Positions 40,201-51,046 are shown, numbered from the stretch's first letter. The stretch: DNA of 64,000 bases from an alpha proteobacterium SCGC AAA536-K22 (GCA_000421325.1 ATWQ01000001.1:1-64000), one strand, 5' to 3'. Notes: a model not told the origin generated them from the letters alone. Translations and numbers: made by a program.

Positions 40201-40896
40201 TTATATGCTTACAGCTTTCCTTAATTTTCTTTTATCTATAATGCCTTTTTTTCCTTCGTATACGATTTCACCACGAGTAATTGCAAATATATGATCAGCT
40301 CTTGCAAATGCAAAATCAAAATATTGTTCAACCAAAATTATAGCCATATTCTTTTGAGACTTCAAATAATCGATAACCTCTCCGATCAAAGTAATTATAT
40401 TAGGTTGAATTCCTTCTGTAGGTTCATCTAAAAGCAAGAGCTTAGGTTGCATTATTAATGCTCGCGCAATAGCTAGTTGTTGTTGTTGTCCACCAGATAA
40501 ATCTCCTCCTTTTCTAGATAACATTTTTTGTAAGACAGGAAATAATTCATAAATTAACTTAGGTATGTATCTTTCATCTTTTTTTAAAAGTACAAAACCA
40601 GACATAAGATTTTCCTCGACTGTAAGTAATGGAAAAATAAAACGACCCTGAGGAACATATCCTACACCTCGCGAAGCTAGTTCATGAGCTTTATAATTAG
40701 TAACGTCTTTTTCATTTAAAATATAATTTCCTGAGCTACTTGGATGATTCCCAGACAAAACCTTTAGCAATGATGTTTTGCCAACACCATTTGAACCCAT
40801 TAGGCAAGTAATTTCTCCAATCATAGCTTCTATAGAAATATTGTATAAGATTTGAGAAGAGCCGTAATGAAGACATATCTCATTAGTTTTTAGCAT
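40201..40896 (-). CDS. urtE: Urea ABC transporter ATP-binding protein UrtE
   Basis: Walker A GSNGVGKTSL; LSGGQQQQLAIARAL; cluster position. Confidence 0.93.
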   Translation of the reverse strand: MLKTNEICLHYGSSQILYNISIEAMIGEITCLMGSNGVGKTSLLKVLSGNHPSSSGNYILNEKDVTNYKAHELASRGVGYVPQGRFIFPLLTVEENLMSGFVLLKKDERYIPKLIYELFPVLQKMLSRKGGDLSGGQQQQLAIARALIMQPKLLLLDEPTEGIQPNIITLIGEVIDYLKSQKNMAIILVEQYFDFAFARADHIFAITRGEIVYEGKKGIIDKRKLRKAVSI

Positions 40897-40898
40897 TC

Positions 40899-41645
40899 TT
40901 ATCTTCCTAAATAAACATCAATAACTTTATCGTTTTGGGACACATAATCTAGTGAACCTTCTGCAATAACACCTCCGTCATGTAAAACAGTTACCCTGCA
41001 TTCCAATGATTTAACAAATTCCATATCGTGCTCAACAACTATAACAGATTGATTTCGAGATAATCGTTTTAAAAGTTCTACCGTTTTTTTCCTTTCGGGA
41101 GCAGTCATACCAGCGGCAGGCTCGTCAATTAGAAGTAAGTCTGGTTTTTGTGCTAACAACATTCCAATTTCAAGCCATTGCTTTTGACCATGGCTGAGCT
41201 GACCTGCTAAAACACTTAAGCTTTCTATTAAATTCACTTCATTAGCAATAATGTTTATTTCTTTTTCATCAGCTATTGATAATTTATAAAAAAGTGTTGA
41301 TAAGGGATTTCTAGACTTTTTTAGAGATAACAATAAATTTTCAAAAACAGTTTGTGTTTCGATTAGTGTAGGTTTTTGAAATTTTCTACTAATACCTGCT
41401 TCTACAATTTGTGATTCACTCATTCTGAGTAACGAAAGATTTTTTTCTCCCCATAAAACAGTACCTTCGTCAGGTTTTGTCTTTCCAGTAACAATATCCA
41501 TAAATGTAGTTTTACCAGCACCATTAGGACCTATAATTGCACGCAGTTCTCTATTTGATATTGAAAAACTAAGATTATTAATTGCCTTAAAACCATCAAA
41601 GGAGACACTAATCCCGTTTACTTCTAACAAAACACTCATATTCAA
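40899..41645 (-). CDS. urtD: Urea ABC transporter ATP-binding protein UrtD
   Basis: IGPNGAGKTTFMDIVTGKTKP; LSHGQKQWLEIGMLL. Confidence 0.93.
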   Translation of the reverse strand: MNMSVLLEVNGISVSFDGFKAINNLSFSISNRELRAIIGPNGAGKTTFMDIVTGKTKPDEGTVLWGEKNLSLLRMSESQIVEAGISRKFQKPTLIETQTVFENLLLSLKKSRNPLSTLFYKLSIADEKEINIIANEVNLIESLSVLAGQLSHGQKQWLEIGMLLAQKPDLLLIDEPAAGMTAPERKKTVELLKRLSRNQSVIVVEHDMEFVKSLECRVTVLHDGGVIAEGSLDYVSQNDKVIDVYLGR

Positions 41646-42820
41646 CTTCTTCTAAAAATTCGTTCAATTAAGCCCCCAATCCCTTTAGGGGCGTAAAGAG
41701 TTGTGATAACAAAGCTTAGTCCTAAAATTACTACCCACCAGTCAACCCATTTGAGTGTAAATATCCCAAAATTAATGTTAGGTATTTGTCCACCGGTGAA
41801 ATAGCTAGATGCTAAAGAAACAAAAGCTGCTCCAATAAGAGCACCGTATAAATAACCTCTTCCACCAATAGCGACCCATACTGCCAAATAAATGGAAGCA
41901 ATTGGTGCAAGTTCTGCAGGATTAATAATTCCTGCTTGGGGATAATAAAGCGCTCCGGCAACTCCAGAAATGATAGCGGTTATAACAAAAATGAATAATT
42001 TATAACTCTCAACTTTATATCCTAAAAACCTGATTCTAGTTTCGTTGTCCCTAATACCTGTTATTATGTTTCCGAGTTTACTATTTACAATTAAATTACA
42101 TATATAATAGGTAAATATTAATGTTAGTGAACTTAATATCAGAAACCACACTGATAATTCTGCTTGAGAAAATTCATCTAAATTTGGAATGTTTTGTAAA
42201 CCTGATAAACCATTATTCCCCCTTAGACCACTGTCATTTTGAAATAAATATAAGGAAAGAGCTAGTGTCATTGCTTGAGTTAAAATTGAAAGGTAGACCC
42301 CTGTCACCCTTGACCTAAAAGCTAACCAACCAAAAATATAAGCTAGAACACCAGGCACCAAGAGAATTAGTATGATATGAATTAAAAGTGAGTCAGCAAA
42401 ATACCAAATTAGAGGTATCTCTGCACCACCGACAACTCCAAAAATTTGGGTTCCTACAGCTTCATTAATCTCTGTTTCAGTTAAGGGAAGTATATTATTT
42501 TGAGTTGACTCTACAACAATATTTTTAGTTCTTTTAAACATAAGCCACATACCAATCATATAGCCACCAAGTCCAAAAAATGCAAAATGCCCTAAAGATA
42601 AAATCCCACAATATCCCCAAACTAAATCCATGGCTAAAGCAACAATGCATAAGCATAAAGTTTTTCCAAGCACTTTGGTAAAACTAGTTGAAACTAAATT
42701 AAGACCATATGATTCGCTAAGTAAAATTATAATTAGTGTGAATAAAATAACTATAGATGAAACCCAAAAAAAAGAGTTTGCTTTATTGATATAGTTTAAG
42801 AAGTCTTTTTTCATTATCAA
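41642..42820 (-). CDS. urtC: Urea ABC transporter permease UrtC
   Basis: Branched-chain-type permease; VWGYCGILSLGHFAFFGLGGYMIGMWLM. Confidence 0.93.
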   Translation of the reverse strand: MIMKKDFLNYINKANSFFWVSSIVILFTLIIILLSESYGLNLVSTSFTKVLGKTLCLCIVALAMDLVWGYCGILSLGHFAFFGLGGYMIGMWLMFKRTKNIVVESTQNNILPLTETEINEAVGTQIFGVVGGAEIPLIWYFADSLLIHIILILLVPGVLAYIFGWLAFRSRVTGVYLSILTQAMTLALSLYLFQNDSGLRGNNGLSGLQNIPNLDEFSQAELSVWFLILSSLTLIFTYYICNLIVNSKLGNIITGIRDNETRIRFLGYKVESYKLFIFVITAIISGVAGALYYPQAGIINPAELAPIASIYLAVWVAIGGRGYLYGALIGAAFVSLASSYFTGGQIPNINFGIFTLKWVDWWVVILGLSFVITTLYAPKGIGGLIERIFRRS

Positions 42821-44838
42821 TCCTCAGAAGCTCTTCCTTTTAAAGCCATTATTCCCTTTGGCCTGAATTGAATGAACAATATTATAAAAATGATCATGTA
42901 GGTTTGAGCAGCAAGAGTATTTGACGGGTTAAACCATTCAATAAATTTTTGTAGCATACCAATCATAGTCGCTCCAGCAAGGGTGCCCCAAATGTTACCA
43001 ACCCCACCAACTACAACAGTCATAAAACTTTGTACTATATAATCTGTACCTAACTCAGATGTTACTTTAGAAAATAATCCTATAGCCACACCTGCAATTC
43101 CGGCAATCCCAGATCCAAATCCAAATGTTAACATATTTATTCTGTCAGGATTAATTCCCATGCTTGAGGCCATCATTGGGTTTTGTGTAACTGCTTTTGT
43201 TTCAAGTCCTAACCTTGTCTTATTCATCACTAGCAAAAGCAATACTAAGAAAATTAACCCTAAAATAAAAATAGCAATTCTTATTAAACTTATAGATAAA
43301 ACATCATTGACTACCAAAGCTCCATCCAACCATTCGGGAGAAGTTAGAGGTCTAGCCTGTGTGCCAAAAATATTTTTTGCAATTTGTTGCAAAGCTATAC
43401 TAATTCCAAAAGTGGCTAATAAGGTATCTAATGGATTTCTATATAAGTATCTAATAACCAATCTTTCCATAGCAACTCCTCCTAAAAAAGTTACTAAAAA
43501 TGCTAATGGAAAGGCTACAAGAAGCGAAATTGTGTGATTAGGTATGAATAACTGAACCACATAACCAGTATATGCACCAATCATTATGAATTCACCATGA
43601 GCCATGTTGATAACTCTCATTACTCCAAATGTGATAGCAAGACCGATAGCACCTAAAAAATATATAGAAGCTAAACTCAATCCGTCTAAAATGAGATCTA
43701 GATATTCATAAAAATTAACCTCATAATTTATGTCATTTAAAACTATTTTTGCGGTATTGATTACTTTTGGTGATTTTTCTTTATAGACTGCATAAAAAAA
43801 ATGACTCTTAATTACATCATCAATTTCCTTATTCGATTTTAGTGGAATAGCTTTCCCTAATTTTACTAAAAGATTATAAGCATTATTTCGTTCATCATTT
43901 GAATTTAATTGTTCTACAGGTATTCCCTCAATATGGGAGTTTGAGATATTTTTTTTTAAAATTTCATCTCTTTTTGACGGTGTAATATAATTTTTTAAAA
44001 AATTATTTTTAATAAGTAATTCTATTGCTTCTGATCTTGAAATTTCTGGTTTTTTATTAAAATAAAAAAATGGCTTATCACTCGAACCATCAGCATTTTT
44101 ATATGAATTATCAGGTATGATATTTCTAGCTAAATTTGGTAAATTAGGCATTTTATTAGAAACGTACAATTTTGTTTCAAGTAAAGATGCAATAGTCCCT
44201 CTTGCCTCTATAGACATGTTACCCTTAAGGGAGTTTAAAGATGATATTTTTTCGTTTTCATTTTGAGAATATTTAATAGTTCCAAAAACTAGTAATTCAG
44301 ACATTCTTTTTTTTAAATCTGGATTATTTTCTTTTTTAAGAGCGTTCTTTAAGGGTATTAAATACTTTGCATTGAATTTTCTTGTAAGTGTTTCCAAACT
44401 TTTAGATCTAACTTTTGGATCATCATTTAATAGTTGAAAACCTATAAGAGCATTAGATATTTTTGATCTAACACCACTATTTGGTTTAATTGCTTTTATT
44501 TCTTTCTTTTTAAAGAAACCTAGATTGGTTTTGTCTGAGAACTTTAATAGTTCGTAACCATTAGAGTTTTTTTGTTTTAAAATCGCTATAAGCTTCGATT
44601 TTTTGACATAATATAATTTTTTATTTTTCCACCTTTTGAGAAATTCTTCAAGATTAGTTGATTTGGTATTTAACAAATCTTCAATTACAGGCTCAATAGT
44701 TCTTGAAGAACTTTTTATAATAAGTTTGAAATTATTATTTAAAACTTTTTCGAGATTATTAGATTCTGATGCATGTAGAGGGTTAGAAAAAATTAAAACG
44801 AAAAAAATTTGGAAGATTAATTTTAAAAAAGTATTCAT
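42817..44838 (-). CDS. urtB: Urea ABC transporter permease UrtB with long N-terminal periplasmic extension
   Basis: C-terminal permease (AIGLAITFGVMRVINMAHGEFIMIGAYTGYV); signal peptide plus about 380 aa N-terminal region. Confidence 0.92.
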   Translation of the reverse strand: MNTFLKLIFQIFFVLIFSNPLHASESNNLEKVLNNNFKLIIKSSSRTIEPVIEDLLNTKSTNLEEFLKRWKNKKLYYVKKSKLIAILKQKNSNGYELLKFSDKTNLGFFKKKEIKAIKPNSGVRSKISNALIGFQLLNDDPKVRSKSLETLTRKFNAKYLIPLKNALKKENNPDLKKRMSELLVFGTIKYSQNENEKISSLNSLKGNMSIEARGTIASLLETKLYVSNKMPNLPNLARNIIPDNSYKNADGSSDKPFFYFNKKPEISRSEAIELLIKNNFLKNYITPSKRDEILKKNISNSHIEGIPVEQLNSNDERNNAYNLLVKLGKAIPLKSNKEIDDVIKSHFFYAVYKEKSPKVINTAKIVLNDINYEVNFYEYLDLILDGLSLASIYFLGAIGLAITFGVMRVINMAHGEFIMIGAYTGYVVQLFIPNHTISLLVAFPLAFLVTFLGGVAMERLVIRYLYRNPLDTLLATFGISIALQQIAKNIFGTQARPLTSPEWLDGALVVNDVLSISLIRIAIFILGLIFLVLLLLVMNKTRLGLETKAVTQNPMMASSMGINPDRINMLTFGFGSGIAGIAGVAIGLFSKVTSELGTDYIVQSFMTVVVGGVGNIWGTLAGATMIGMLQKFIEWFNPSNTLAAQTYMIIFIILFIQFRPKGIMALKGRASED

Positions 44839-44896
44839 TTTATTTCCACTGTAGAGCTTTAAGGAAAGCTCTACAGAATATTTTTTAAATTGTAGA

Positions 44897-46183
44897 TTAA
44901 TAATTAGATTTCATTTGGACGCATGTTTTAGTATCTTTATTATACATGCCGCAACCTAACGATTTCCAATCAGATACTAGAGGCTTTGATTCTGCTAAGA
45001 AATCGGTCCACGCATCACCAGGCACTTCTTTGGTTTGACTTATTATGTCAAATTGTCCATCAGCTTGTATTTCGCCAATAAGAACTGGCTTTGACAGGTG
45101 ATGATTAGGTAACATTTCAGCAATACCGCCAGTTAAGTTAGGTACTTTTATTCCATACATAGCTTTTCTAACAGCATCAACATCGGTAGTGCCAGCTTTT
45201 TCAACTGCCTTTACATACATTTTAAATCCAATTACATGTGCCTCCATTGGGTCATTAGTAACTCTTTTATCACCCATTGTTGATTTCCATTGTTTAATAA
45301 AATCAGTATTTAAGTCTGATTCTGCTGATTGAAAATAATTCCATGCGGCTAGATGCCCAACTAGGTTTTTTGTATCTAGACCAGACAATTCTTCTTCACC
45401 AACGGAAAATGCAACAACTGGAATATCATCAGCTTTAATGCCTGCTGCTGCTAGTTCTTTATAAAAACCAATATTTGCATCACCATTAATTGTTGAAATC
45501 ACACCTACTTTTTTACCATCCGCACCAAGGCTTACAACGTCTGCGACAATTTTAGACCAATCTGAGTGACCAAATGGTGTATAGTTTACAAAAATGTCAG
45601 ATTCTGGAATGCCTTTGTCTATGAGGTATTGTTTTAAAATTTTATTAGTAGTTCTTGGGTACACATAATCTGTTCCAAGTAGAGCAAACTTTTTAACACC
45701 TAATTCTTCTAAATAATAATCAGTTGCAGGTATTGCCTGTTGATTAGGAGCTGCTCCAGTGTAGAAAACATTTTTTGAACTCTCTTCACCTTCATATTGA
45801 ACAGGATAAAACAATAATCCGTTTAATTCTTCAAGAACAGGAAGAGCTGACTTCCTAGAAACTGAAGTCCAACATCCAAACATAACATCAACTTTTGATA
45901 CAGTTAAAAGTTCTCTTGCCTTTTCAGCAAATAAAGGCCAATTAGATGCCGGATCAACGACCACTGGTTCTAATTTTTTTCCTAAAAGACCACCTTTTTT
46001 ATTCTGTTCATCTATTAGCATTAACATTGTGTCTTTAAGAGTGGTTTCAGAAATGGCCATAGTTCCAGACAATGAATGTAAAATACCTATTTTGATTTTA
46101 CTGTGACCGTCGGCTAAAGCAGTATTTCCTATAAAAAGAACTAACGTAATAAATGTTAGTTTTTTAAAAAACGTAGATAACAT
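44897..46183 (-). CDS. urtA: Urea ABC transporter substrate-binding protein UrtA
   Basis: IKIGILHSLSGTMAISETTLKDTMLMLIDEQNKKGGLLGKKLEPVVVDPASNWPLFAEKARELL. Confidence 0.96.
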   Translation of the reverse strand: MLSTFFKKLTFITLVLFIGNTALADGHSKIKIGILHSLSGTMAISETTLKDTMLMLIDEQNKKGGLLGKKLEPVVVDPASNWPLFAEKARELLTVSKVDVMFGCWTSVSRKSALPVLEELNGLLFYPVQYEGEESSKNVFYTGAAPNQQAIPATDYYLEELGVKKFALLGTDYVYPRTTNKILKQYLIDKGIPESDIFVNYTPFGHSDWSKIVADVVSLGADGKKVGVISTINGDANIGFYKELAAAGIKADDIPVVAFSVGEEELSGLDTKNLVGHLAAWNYFQSAESDLNTDFIKQWKSTMGDKRVTNDPMEAHVIGFKMYVKAVEKAGTTDVDAVRKAMYGIKVPNLTGGIAEMLPNHHLSKPVLIGEIQADGQFDIISQTKEVPGDAWTDFLAESKPLVSDWKSLGCGMYNKDTKTCVQMKSNY

Positions 46184-46292
46184 AAAATTTCCTTTCGTTA
46201 AATAAACTTAAAAAAAAATGATATGCGTTATTGTTATGATTTTTTGGAATATTAAAAAATATAGATGATAAATATTATAAAAGGGTAAAAAT

Positions 46293-46311
46293 TCATCAAT
46301 TAAATTGATGA
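46293..46311. promoter_or_regulatory. 19-bp perfect palindrome TCATCAATT-A-AATTGATGA upstream of urtA
   Basis: Read directly; about 110 nt upstream of the urtA start. Confidence 0.55.
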
Positions 46312-46387
46312 TTTGAATTTATGATTAATTTATTTGCATTTAAGTATCGTTTTGATCTTAAAAATTTAGTTTTGGTCTATGGATTAA

Positions 46388-47401
46388 CTACAAGCAAGAA
46401 TAATGAACGGTACCTCTATCATCCATTTCACTCTTCGCCTGTCCAGTCACATCTAAATGGATTAAATGAGCTCTAGCTTCTCCAATAGCAAAATGCATTT
46501 GTTCGTCTCCAATTTTTCTATCAAAAATAATTTCAATTGAATCCATAATAGTTATGCTTCTATTTTTTAACTCATCTAAAATTAATTTAAGCCTATGATT
46601 GTGATGTTTAATTAAATCTTTTGCTCTCACAGAACCATCCTTAAAGGGCCAATCGTGACAAGGAAAAACTTTTGTATCTGAACCAATTACTTGAATTTGA
46701 TTTAAGTATTTAAAATAACCTCCTAGTCTATCATCAAGAGGATCAAAAAAATTATCAGAAATGTTCGGAGATATACGAGGTAATAAAAAATCTCCTGAGA
46801 GGTATAACTGTCTTTTTTTGTCCAATAATGAAATATGTTCTGGAGAATGACCTGAGTCAGTTCTTACTAACCAATTACCATCATTTGATTCAATTTCATG
46901 TCCAGACTTGATAATCTCAAATTCTGGAAGTTCATAAACTCTATTTTTATAAAGTCTTGTGGCTGGTCCCTTTGCGATAATATCTTCTTCACTCATACCA
47001 GCCCTAACAAAAACATTTCTGAAGATATCAGCATATTTATCATCTGGCATTGAGCGAAATGTTTTTGCAGTAAAAAGTTCTTTTTTACTAGTGTAACATT
47101 TTATGTTTAATTTATTTTGAAGCCACCCAGCCATTCCTATGTGATCAGGGTGATAATGAGTTATTAATAATCCAGCAAATTTTTTTGATTTGAGTGGTCC
47201 ATTAATCAATGCCTCCCAATGTTCTTCTGAGTGATCTGATTTTAAACCTGCGTCTAAAATTAAAATACCTTTTGGGGTGTCCATAAGAAATAAATTTACA
47301 TGGTTCAATCTAAAAGGAAGCTCGAAATGTGCCCAATATAAATCAGAAGCTATCTGAGTTAATTCACCAAATTTAGGCTTGCTAATTTCTAGTTTTGTCA
47401 T
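46388..47401 (-). CDS. MBL-fold metallohydrolase
   Basis: LLITHYHPDHIGMAGWL; TDSGHSPEHISL; LSGDFLLP. Confidence 0.92.
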   Translation of the reverse strand: MTKLEISKPKFGELTQIASDLYWAHFELPFRLNHVNLFLMDTPKGILILDAGLKSDHSEEHWEALINGPLKSKKFAGLLITHYHPDHIGMAGWLQNKLNIKCYTSKKELFTAKTFRSMPDDKYADIFRNVFVRAGMSEEDIIAKGPATRLYKNRVYELPEFEIIKSGHEIESNDGNWLVRTDSGHSPEHISLLDKKRQLYLSGDFLLPRISPNISDNFFDPLDDRLGGYFKYLNQIQVIGSDTKVFPCHDWPFKDGSVRAKDLIKHHNHRLKLILDELKNRSITIMDSIEIIFDRKIGDEQMHFAIGEARAHLIHLDVTGQAKSEMDDRGTVHYSCL

Positions 47402-47573
47402 TTAAATCTCATGAATAAGTTTATTTGTAATTAATATTTAAGATGTTAAGAATATACATTAAAAATAATTATGTTCTAGTAAATCTAAAATTAAATTAAA
47501 ACAATGCATATTTCAGTTATTTTGTATATGTTTCAAATCAAAAATTTAACACTGTAAGAAAAGATAACATAAC

Positions 47574-48791
47574 ATGAACAATTCACTTAAAGGCATTAGA
47601 GTACTAGATTTAACCAGGGTATTAGCTGGTCCATATTGTACCCAAATGTTAGGAGATTTAGGAGCAGATATAATTAAAGTTGAAAGACCTGGTGGTGGTG
47701 ACGATACTAGAGGATTTGCTCCACCTTTTGTAAAAGATGATGGTGGTGAGGAAACTGATCTTAGCGCATATTTTTGTGGTGCCAATAGAAATAAAAGATC
47801 AATTACAATCAACCTTAGTACAAAAGAAGGTCAGGGGTTAGTTAAAAAATTATTAGCAGAATGTGATATTCTAGTTGAAAACTTTAAAACAGGTACCTTG
47901 GAAAAATACGGTCTTGGATATAATGATTTAAAATCAGATTTTCCAAAATTAATCTATTGTTCTATTACAGGTTTTGGACAAACTGGGCCATACGCATCCA
48001 GACCTGGATATGATGGATTAATTCAAGCAATGGGTGGTGTGATGGCCTTAACTGGAGAGCCTGAAGGTGAGCCTATGAAAGTTGGAGTTCCCATTGGTGA
48101 TCTAATGGCAGGTATGTTTGCTTCCGTTGGGATATTAGCAGCAGTTAGACATCAAATTAATACTGGTGAAGGTCAGTTTATAGACATTGGAATGTTAGAC
48201 ACACATGTTGCATGGCTAGCAAATCAGGGTATGAATTATTTATCTACTGATAAAAACCCTGATAGATTGGGTAATCAACATCCAAATATTGTTCCTTATC
48301 AAGTTATGCCAACATCGGATGGTTATATTGTTCTATCAATTGGCAATGATCCTACATTTGAAAGATTTTGTAAGTTGTCTGGAGAAGAAAAATTAATAAA
48401 TGATCCTAAGTTCAAGACAAATGCAGATCGTGTATCTAACAGAGAATTTGTGACAAACACTCTTAACGAAATTACGAAGAGAAATACTTCAGAATGGTGG
48501 CTTACTGAGTTAGAAAAACAAAAAATAGGATGCGGTCCAATAAATACTTTGAATGAAGTTTTTTCAGATCCACATGTGAAGGCTAGAGAAATGATTATTG
48601 AAATGGAGCATGCTAAAACAGGAAAAGCTCCACTGAAGTTAATAGCTAATCCAATAAAAATGCATGAGACACCTCCAAGCTATAGATTGTCGCCGCCGTT
48701 ATTAGGAGAACATACCGAAGAAATTTTATCCGAAAAAATTGGTTTGTCTTTAGATGAAATTAAAAATTTAAAGGATCAAGGCATAATATAA
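47574..48791 (+). CDS. CaiB/BaiF (class III) CoA-transferase
   Basis: GIRVLDLTRVLAGPYCTQMLGDLGADIIKVERPGGGDDTRG. Confidence 0.95.
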   Translation: MNNSLKGIRVLDLTRVLAGPYCTQMLGDLGADIIKVERPGGGDDTRGFAPPFVKDDGGEETDLSAYFCGANRNKRSITINLSTKEGQGLVKKLLAECDILVENFKTGTLEKYGLGYNDLKSDFPKLIYCSITGFGQTGPYASRPGYDGLIQAMGGVMALTGEPEGEPMKVGVPIGDLMAGMFASVGILAAVRHQINTGEGQFIDIGMLDTHVAWLANQGMNYLSTDKNPDRLGNQHPNIVPYQVMPTSDGYIVLSIGNDPTFERFCKLSGEEKLINDPKFKTNADRVSNREFVTNTLNEITKRNTSEWWLTELEKQKIGCGPINTLNEVFSDPHVKAREMIIEMEHAKTGKAPLKLIANPIKMHETPPSYRLSPPLLGEHTEEILSEKIGLSLDEIKNLKDQGII

Positions 48792-48819
48792 TCTAACTAA
48801 ATTTAATTAAAAATAATTT

Positions 48820-50061
48820 TTGGTGGCTATCATAAACGCGAGTAATACTATTCCAAACATTGAGCATGATAGTTTTAATTCTTGGATTAGGCTCATTCTT
48901 TTATTTACAATTGGAGTTATAGGTACAGTTGGGATGTGGTCAGTTGTGGTTGTGATGCCTGCAATTGAAAAAGAATTTAATATAGATAGGGGGCAGGCAA
49001 GTTTACTTTATGCAACTACAATGGTTGGATTTGGACTTGGTAACTTTTTAATTGGAAAAATTATTGATAAATTTGGATTAAAGTTACCCATTATTTTTGC
49101 AATAATCATGCTTGTTTCTTCTTATTTAATAGCAATGATTTCAACTGAATTTTGGCATTTGTTGATTTTGCAAATTTTCATGGGAACGGCTGCTGCTACT
49201 TTTTTTGGCCCCTCTATGGCAGATATAGGAAATTTTTTTGAAAAAAGAAGGGGGTTAGCTGTTGCCATTATTGCTAGTGCAAATTACGTGGCTGGAGCTT
49301 TTTGGCCTTTAGTAATAAGTTATTTTCTTGAGTTTACTACATGGAAACAAGTATATTTGTATATAGGAATAATCTGCATAGTTGTTATGTTTCCAATTGC
49401 TTTATATTTAAAAAACAATGTTGCAAATAACGAATCCAATAATAAATTCGGTTCAGAGACAAACACTTTGAACAATTTATCTCCAAATACATTACAAATC
49501 TTATTAATTTTGGCAGGAATTGGTTGTTGTTTAGCGATGGCAATGCCTCAAGTGCATATTGTCGCCTTATGTGTAGAAAGAGGTTTTGGATTAAGCTTTG
49601 GTGCAGAAATTTTAGCTGTTATGCTTTTTTCTGGAATGATAAGCAGAGTTGGGTTTGGATACTTGTCTGACAAGATTGGTCCTGTTTACACTTTATTTAT
49701 TGGATCATTATTGCAAATGCTTTCACTTGTATTTTTCTTGCCTTTTGATAGTCAATTATCACTTTATATTGTCTCGTTAATGTTTGGACTATCCCAAGGT
49801 GGTATTGTACCTGCATATGCTATGATAATAAGAAAATATCTTCCAATTGAACAAGTTGGGGAAAGAGTTGGTTTAGTAATTATGGCAACTATTGTTGGTA
49901 TGGGGTTGGGTGGATGGATGTCTGGTGAAATTTTTGATATCACTCAATCTTACAAATTAGCTTTTGTAAATGGAATATTTTGGAATTTCACAAATCTTTT
50001 GATAGTAACGTTCATTATGTGGCAGATTTACTTTAAAAAAGATAAACTAGTTTTAGGTTGA
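48820..50061 (+). CDS. MFS transporter (monocarboxylate/oxalate-formate-like)
   Basis: 12-TM pattern; FFEKRRGLAVAI; TTG start. Confidence 0.82.
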   Translation: MVAIINASNTIPNIEHDSFNSWIRLILLFTIGVIGTVGMWSVVVVMPAIEKEFNIDRGQASLLYATTMVGFGLGNFLIGKIIDKFGLKLPIIFAIIMLVSSYLIAMISTEFWHLLILQIFMGTAAATFFGPSMADIGNFFEKRRGLAVAIIASANYVAGAFWPLVISYFLEFTTWKQVYLYIGIICIVVMFPIALYLKNNVANNESNNKFGSETNTLNNLSPNTLQILLILAGIGCCLAMAMPQVHIVALCVERGFGLSFGAEILAVMLFSGMISRVGFGYLSDKIGPVYTLFIGSLLQMLSLVFFLPFDSQLSLYIVSLMFGLSQGGIVPAYAMIIRKYLPIEQVGERVGLVIMATIVGMGLGGWMSGEIFDITQSYKLAFVNGIFWNFTNLLIVTFIMWQIYFKKDKLVLG

Positions 50062-50074
50062 TTAGGAATTACAG

Positions 50075-51046
50075 ATGAACAAGGTTAAAGAGTTAACAAG
50101 ATCATCACTTGAGATCACATATGAACTATTCATAATAATGATACCTACATTAATAGTAGTAAAAATTCTTGATGAGCTAGGTTTTGTTGAAATATTAAAT
50201 AAGTTCTGTGCTCCTTTAATGTTTTTGTTAGGATTACCAGAGGCTATATCATTAGTTTTTACCACTTCATTGCTCACAAGCCCATATGCAGGTTTAATAG
50301 TTTTTTCAGGTCTACCAGCGGACATGCCATTTACTGCTGCTCAGGCAAGTGTATTAGGACTTCTAATTTTATTCACACATTCATTGCCTATTGAAGTTAT
50401 TATTTGTAGAAAAGCGGGAGTAAGAGCCCGTGCTATGATATTTATAAGATTAGGCCTTGGTATTTTATCATGCTATTTTTTAAATCTTTTTTTTCAACTT
50501 ACTGGTTATATGAATTATCCAGCAACAATTTTATTACCAAGTTTAGAAAGTGCACCTGATTTGTTTAGTTGGGGTTTATCTCAACTAAAAGGGCTGGGAA
50601 TGATCTTTATTATTATTATAGCACTAGTAATAATTTTAGATTTTTTAAAATACATAGGCGTTGAAAGATTAATAGAAAAAGCTTTAAAACCCTTTTTAAA
50701 CTTTCTTGGAGTTGGTGAAAAAGCTTCTACAATTGCAATAGTAGGTGTAACCCTTGGGATTGGCTTTGGTGCAGGACTTTTAATTAAAGAAGTTAAAACT
50801 GGAAAACTTCACTACAAAGATGTTTTTGGAGTTTTAGTATTAGTAGGAATGCTTCATAGCATAATTGAAGATACTGCAGTCATTTCACTTATAGGTTCAA
50901 ATATTATAATATCACTTTTTTTAAGAGCGGTTTTAACATTATGTATCGTTTATATTTTTATGAGATTAGGGACTAAATTAACTCAAGAATTTTGGCAGAA
51001 ACATCTTACTAATTATAATATACCAGAATACAAACCTAATTCTTAA
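50075..51046 (+). CDS. Nucleoside-recognition (Gate) domain membrane protein
   Basis: Two related hydrophobic halves; LLTSPYAGLIVFSGLP; GMLHSIIEDTAVISLIGSN. Confidence 0.65.
   Translation: MNKVKELTRSSLEITYELFIIMIPTLIVVKILDELGFVEILNKFCAPLMFLLGLPEAISLVFTTSLLTSPYAGLIVFSGLPADMPFTAAQASVLGLLILFTHSLPIEVIICRKAGVRARAMIFIRLGLGILSCYFLNLFFQLTGYMNYPATILLPSLESAPDLFSWGLSQLKGLGMIFIIIIALVIILDFLKYIGVERLIEKALKPFLNFLGVGEKASTIAIVGVTLGIGFGAGLLIKEVKTGKLHYKDVFGVLVLVGMLHSIIEDTAVISLIGSNIIISLFLRAVLTLCIVYIFMRLGTKLTQEFWQKHLTNYNIPEYKPNS

Noticed and set aside
43160-43537. 125-aa plus-strand ORF antisense to urtB
   Set aside because: Lies wholly inside a well-supported urtB frame and its sequence looks like an antisense of hydrophobic codons.
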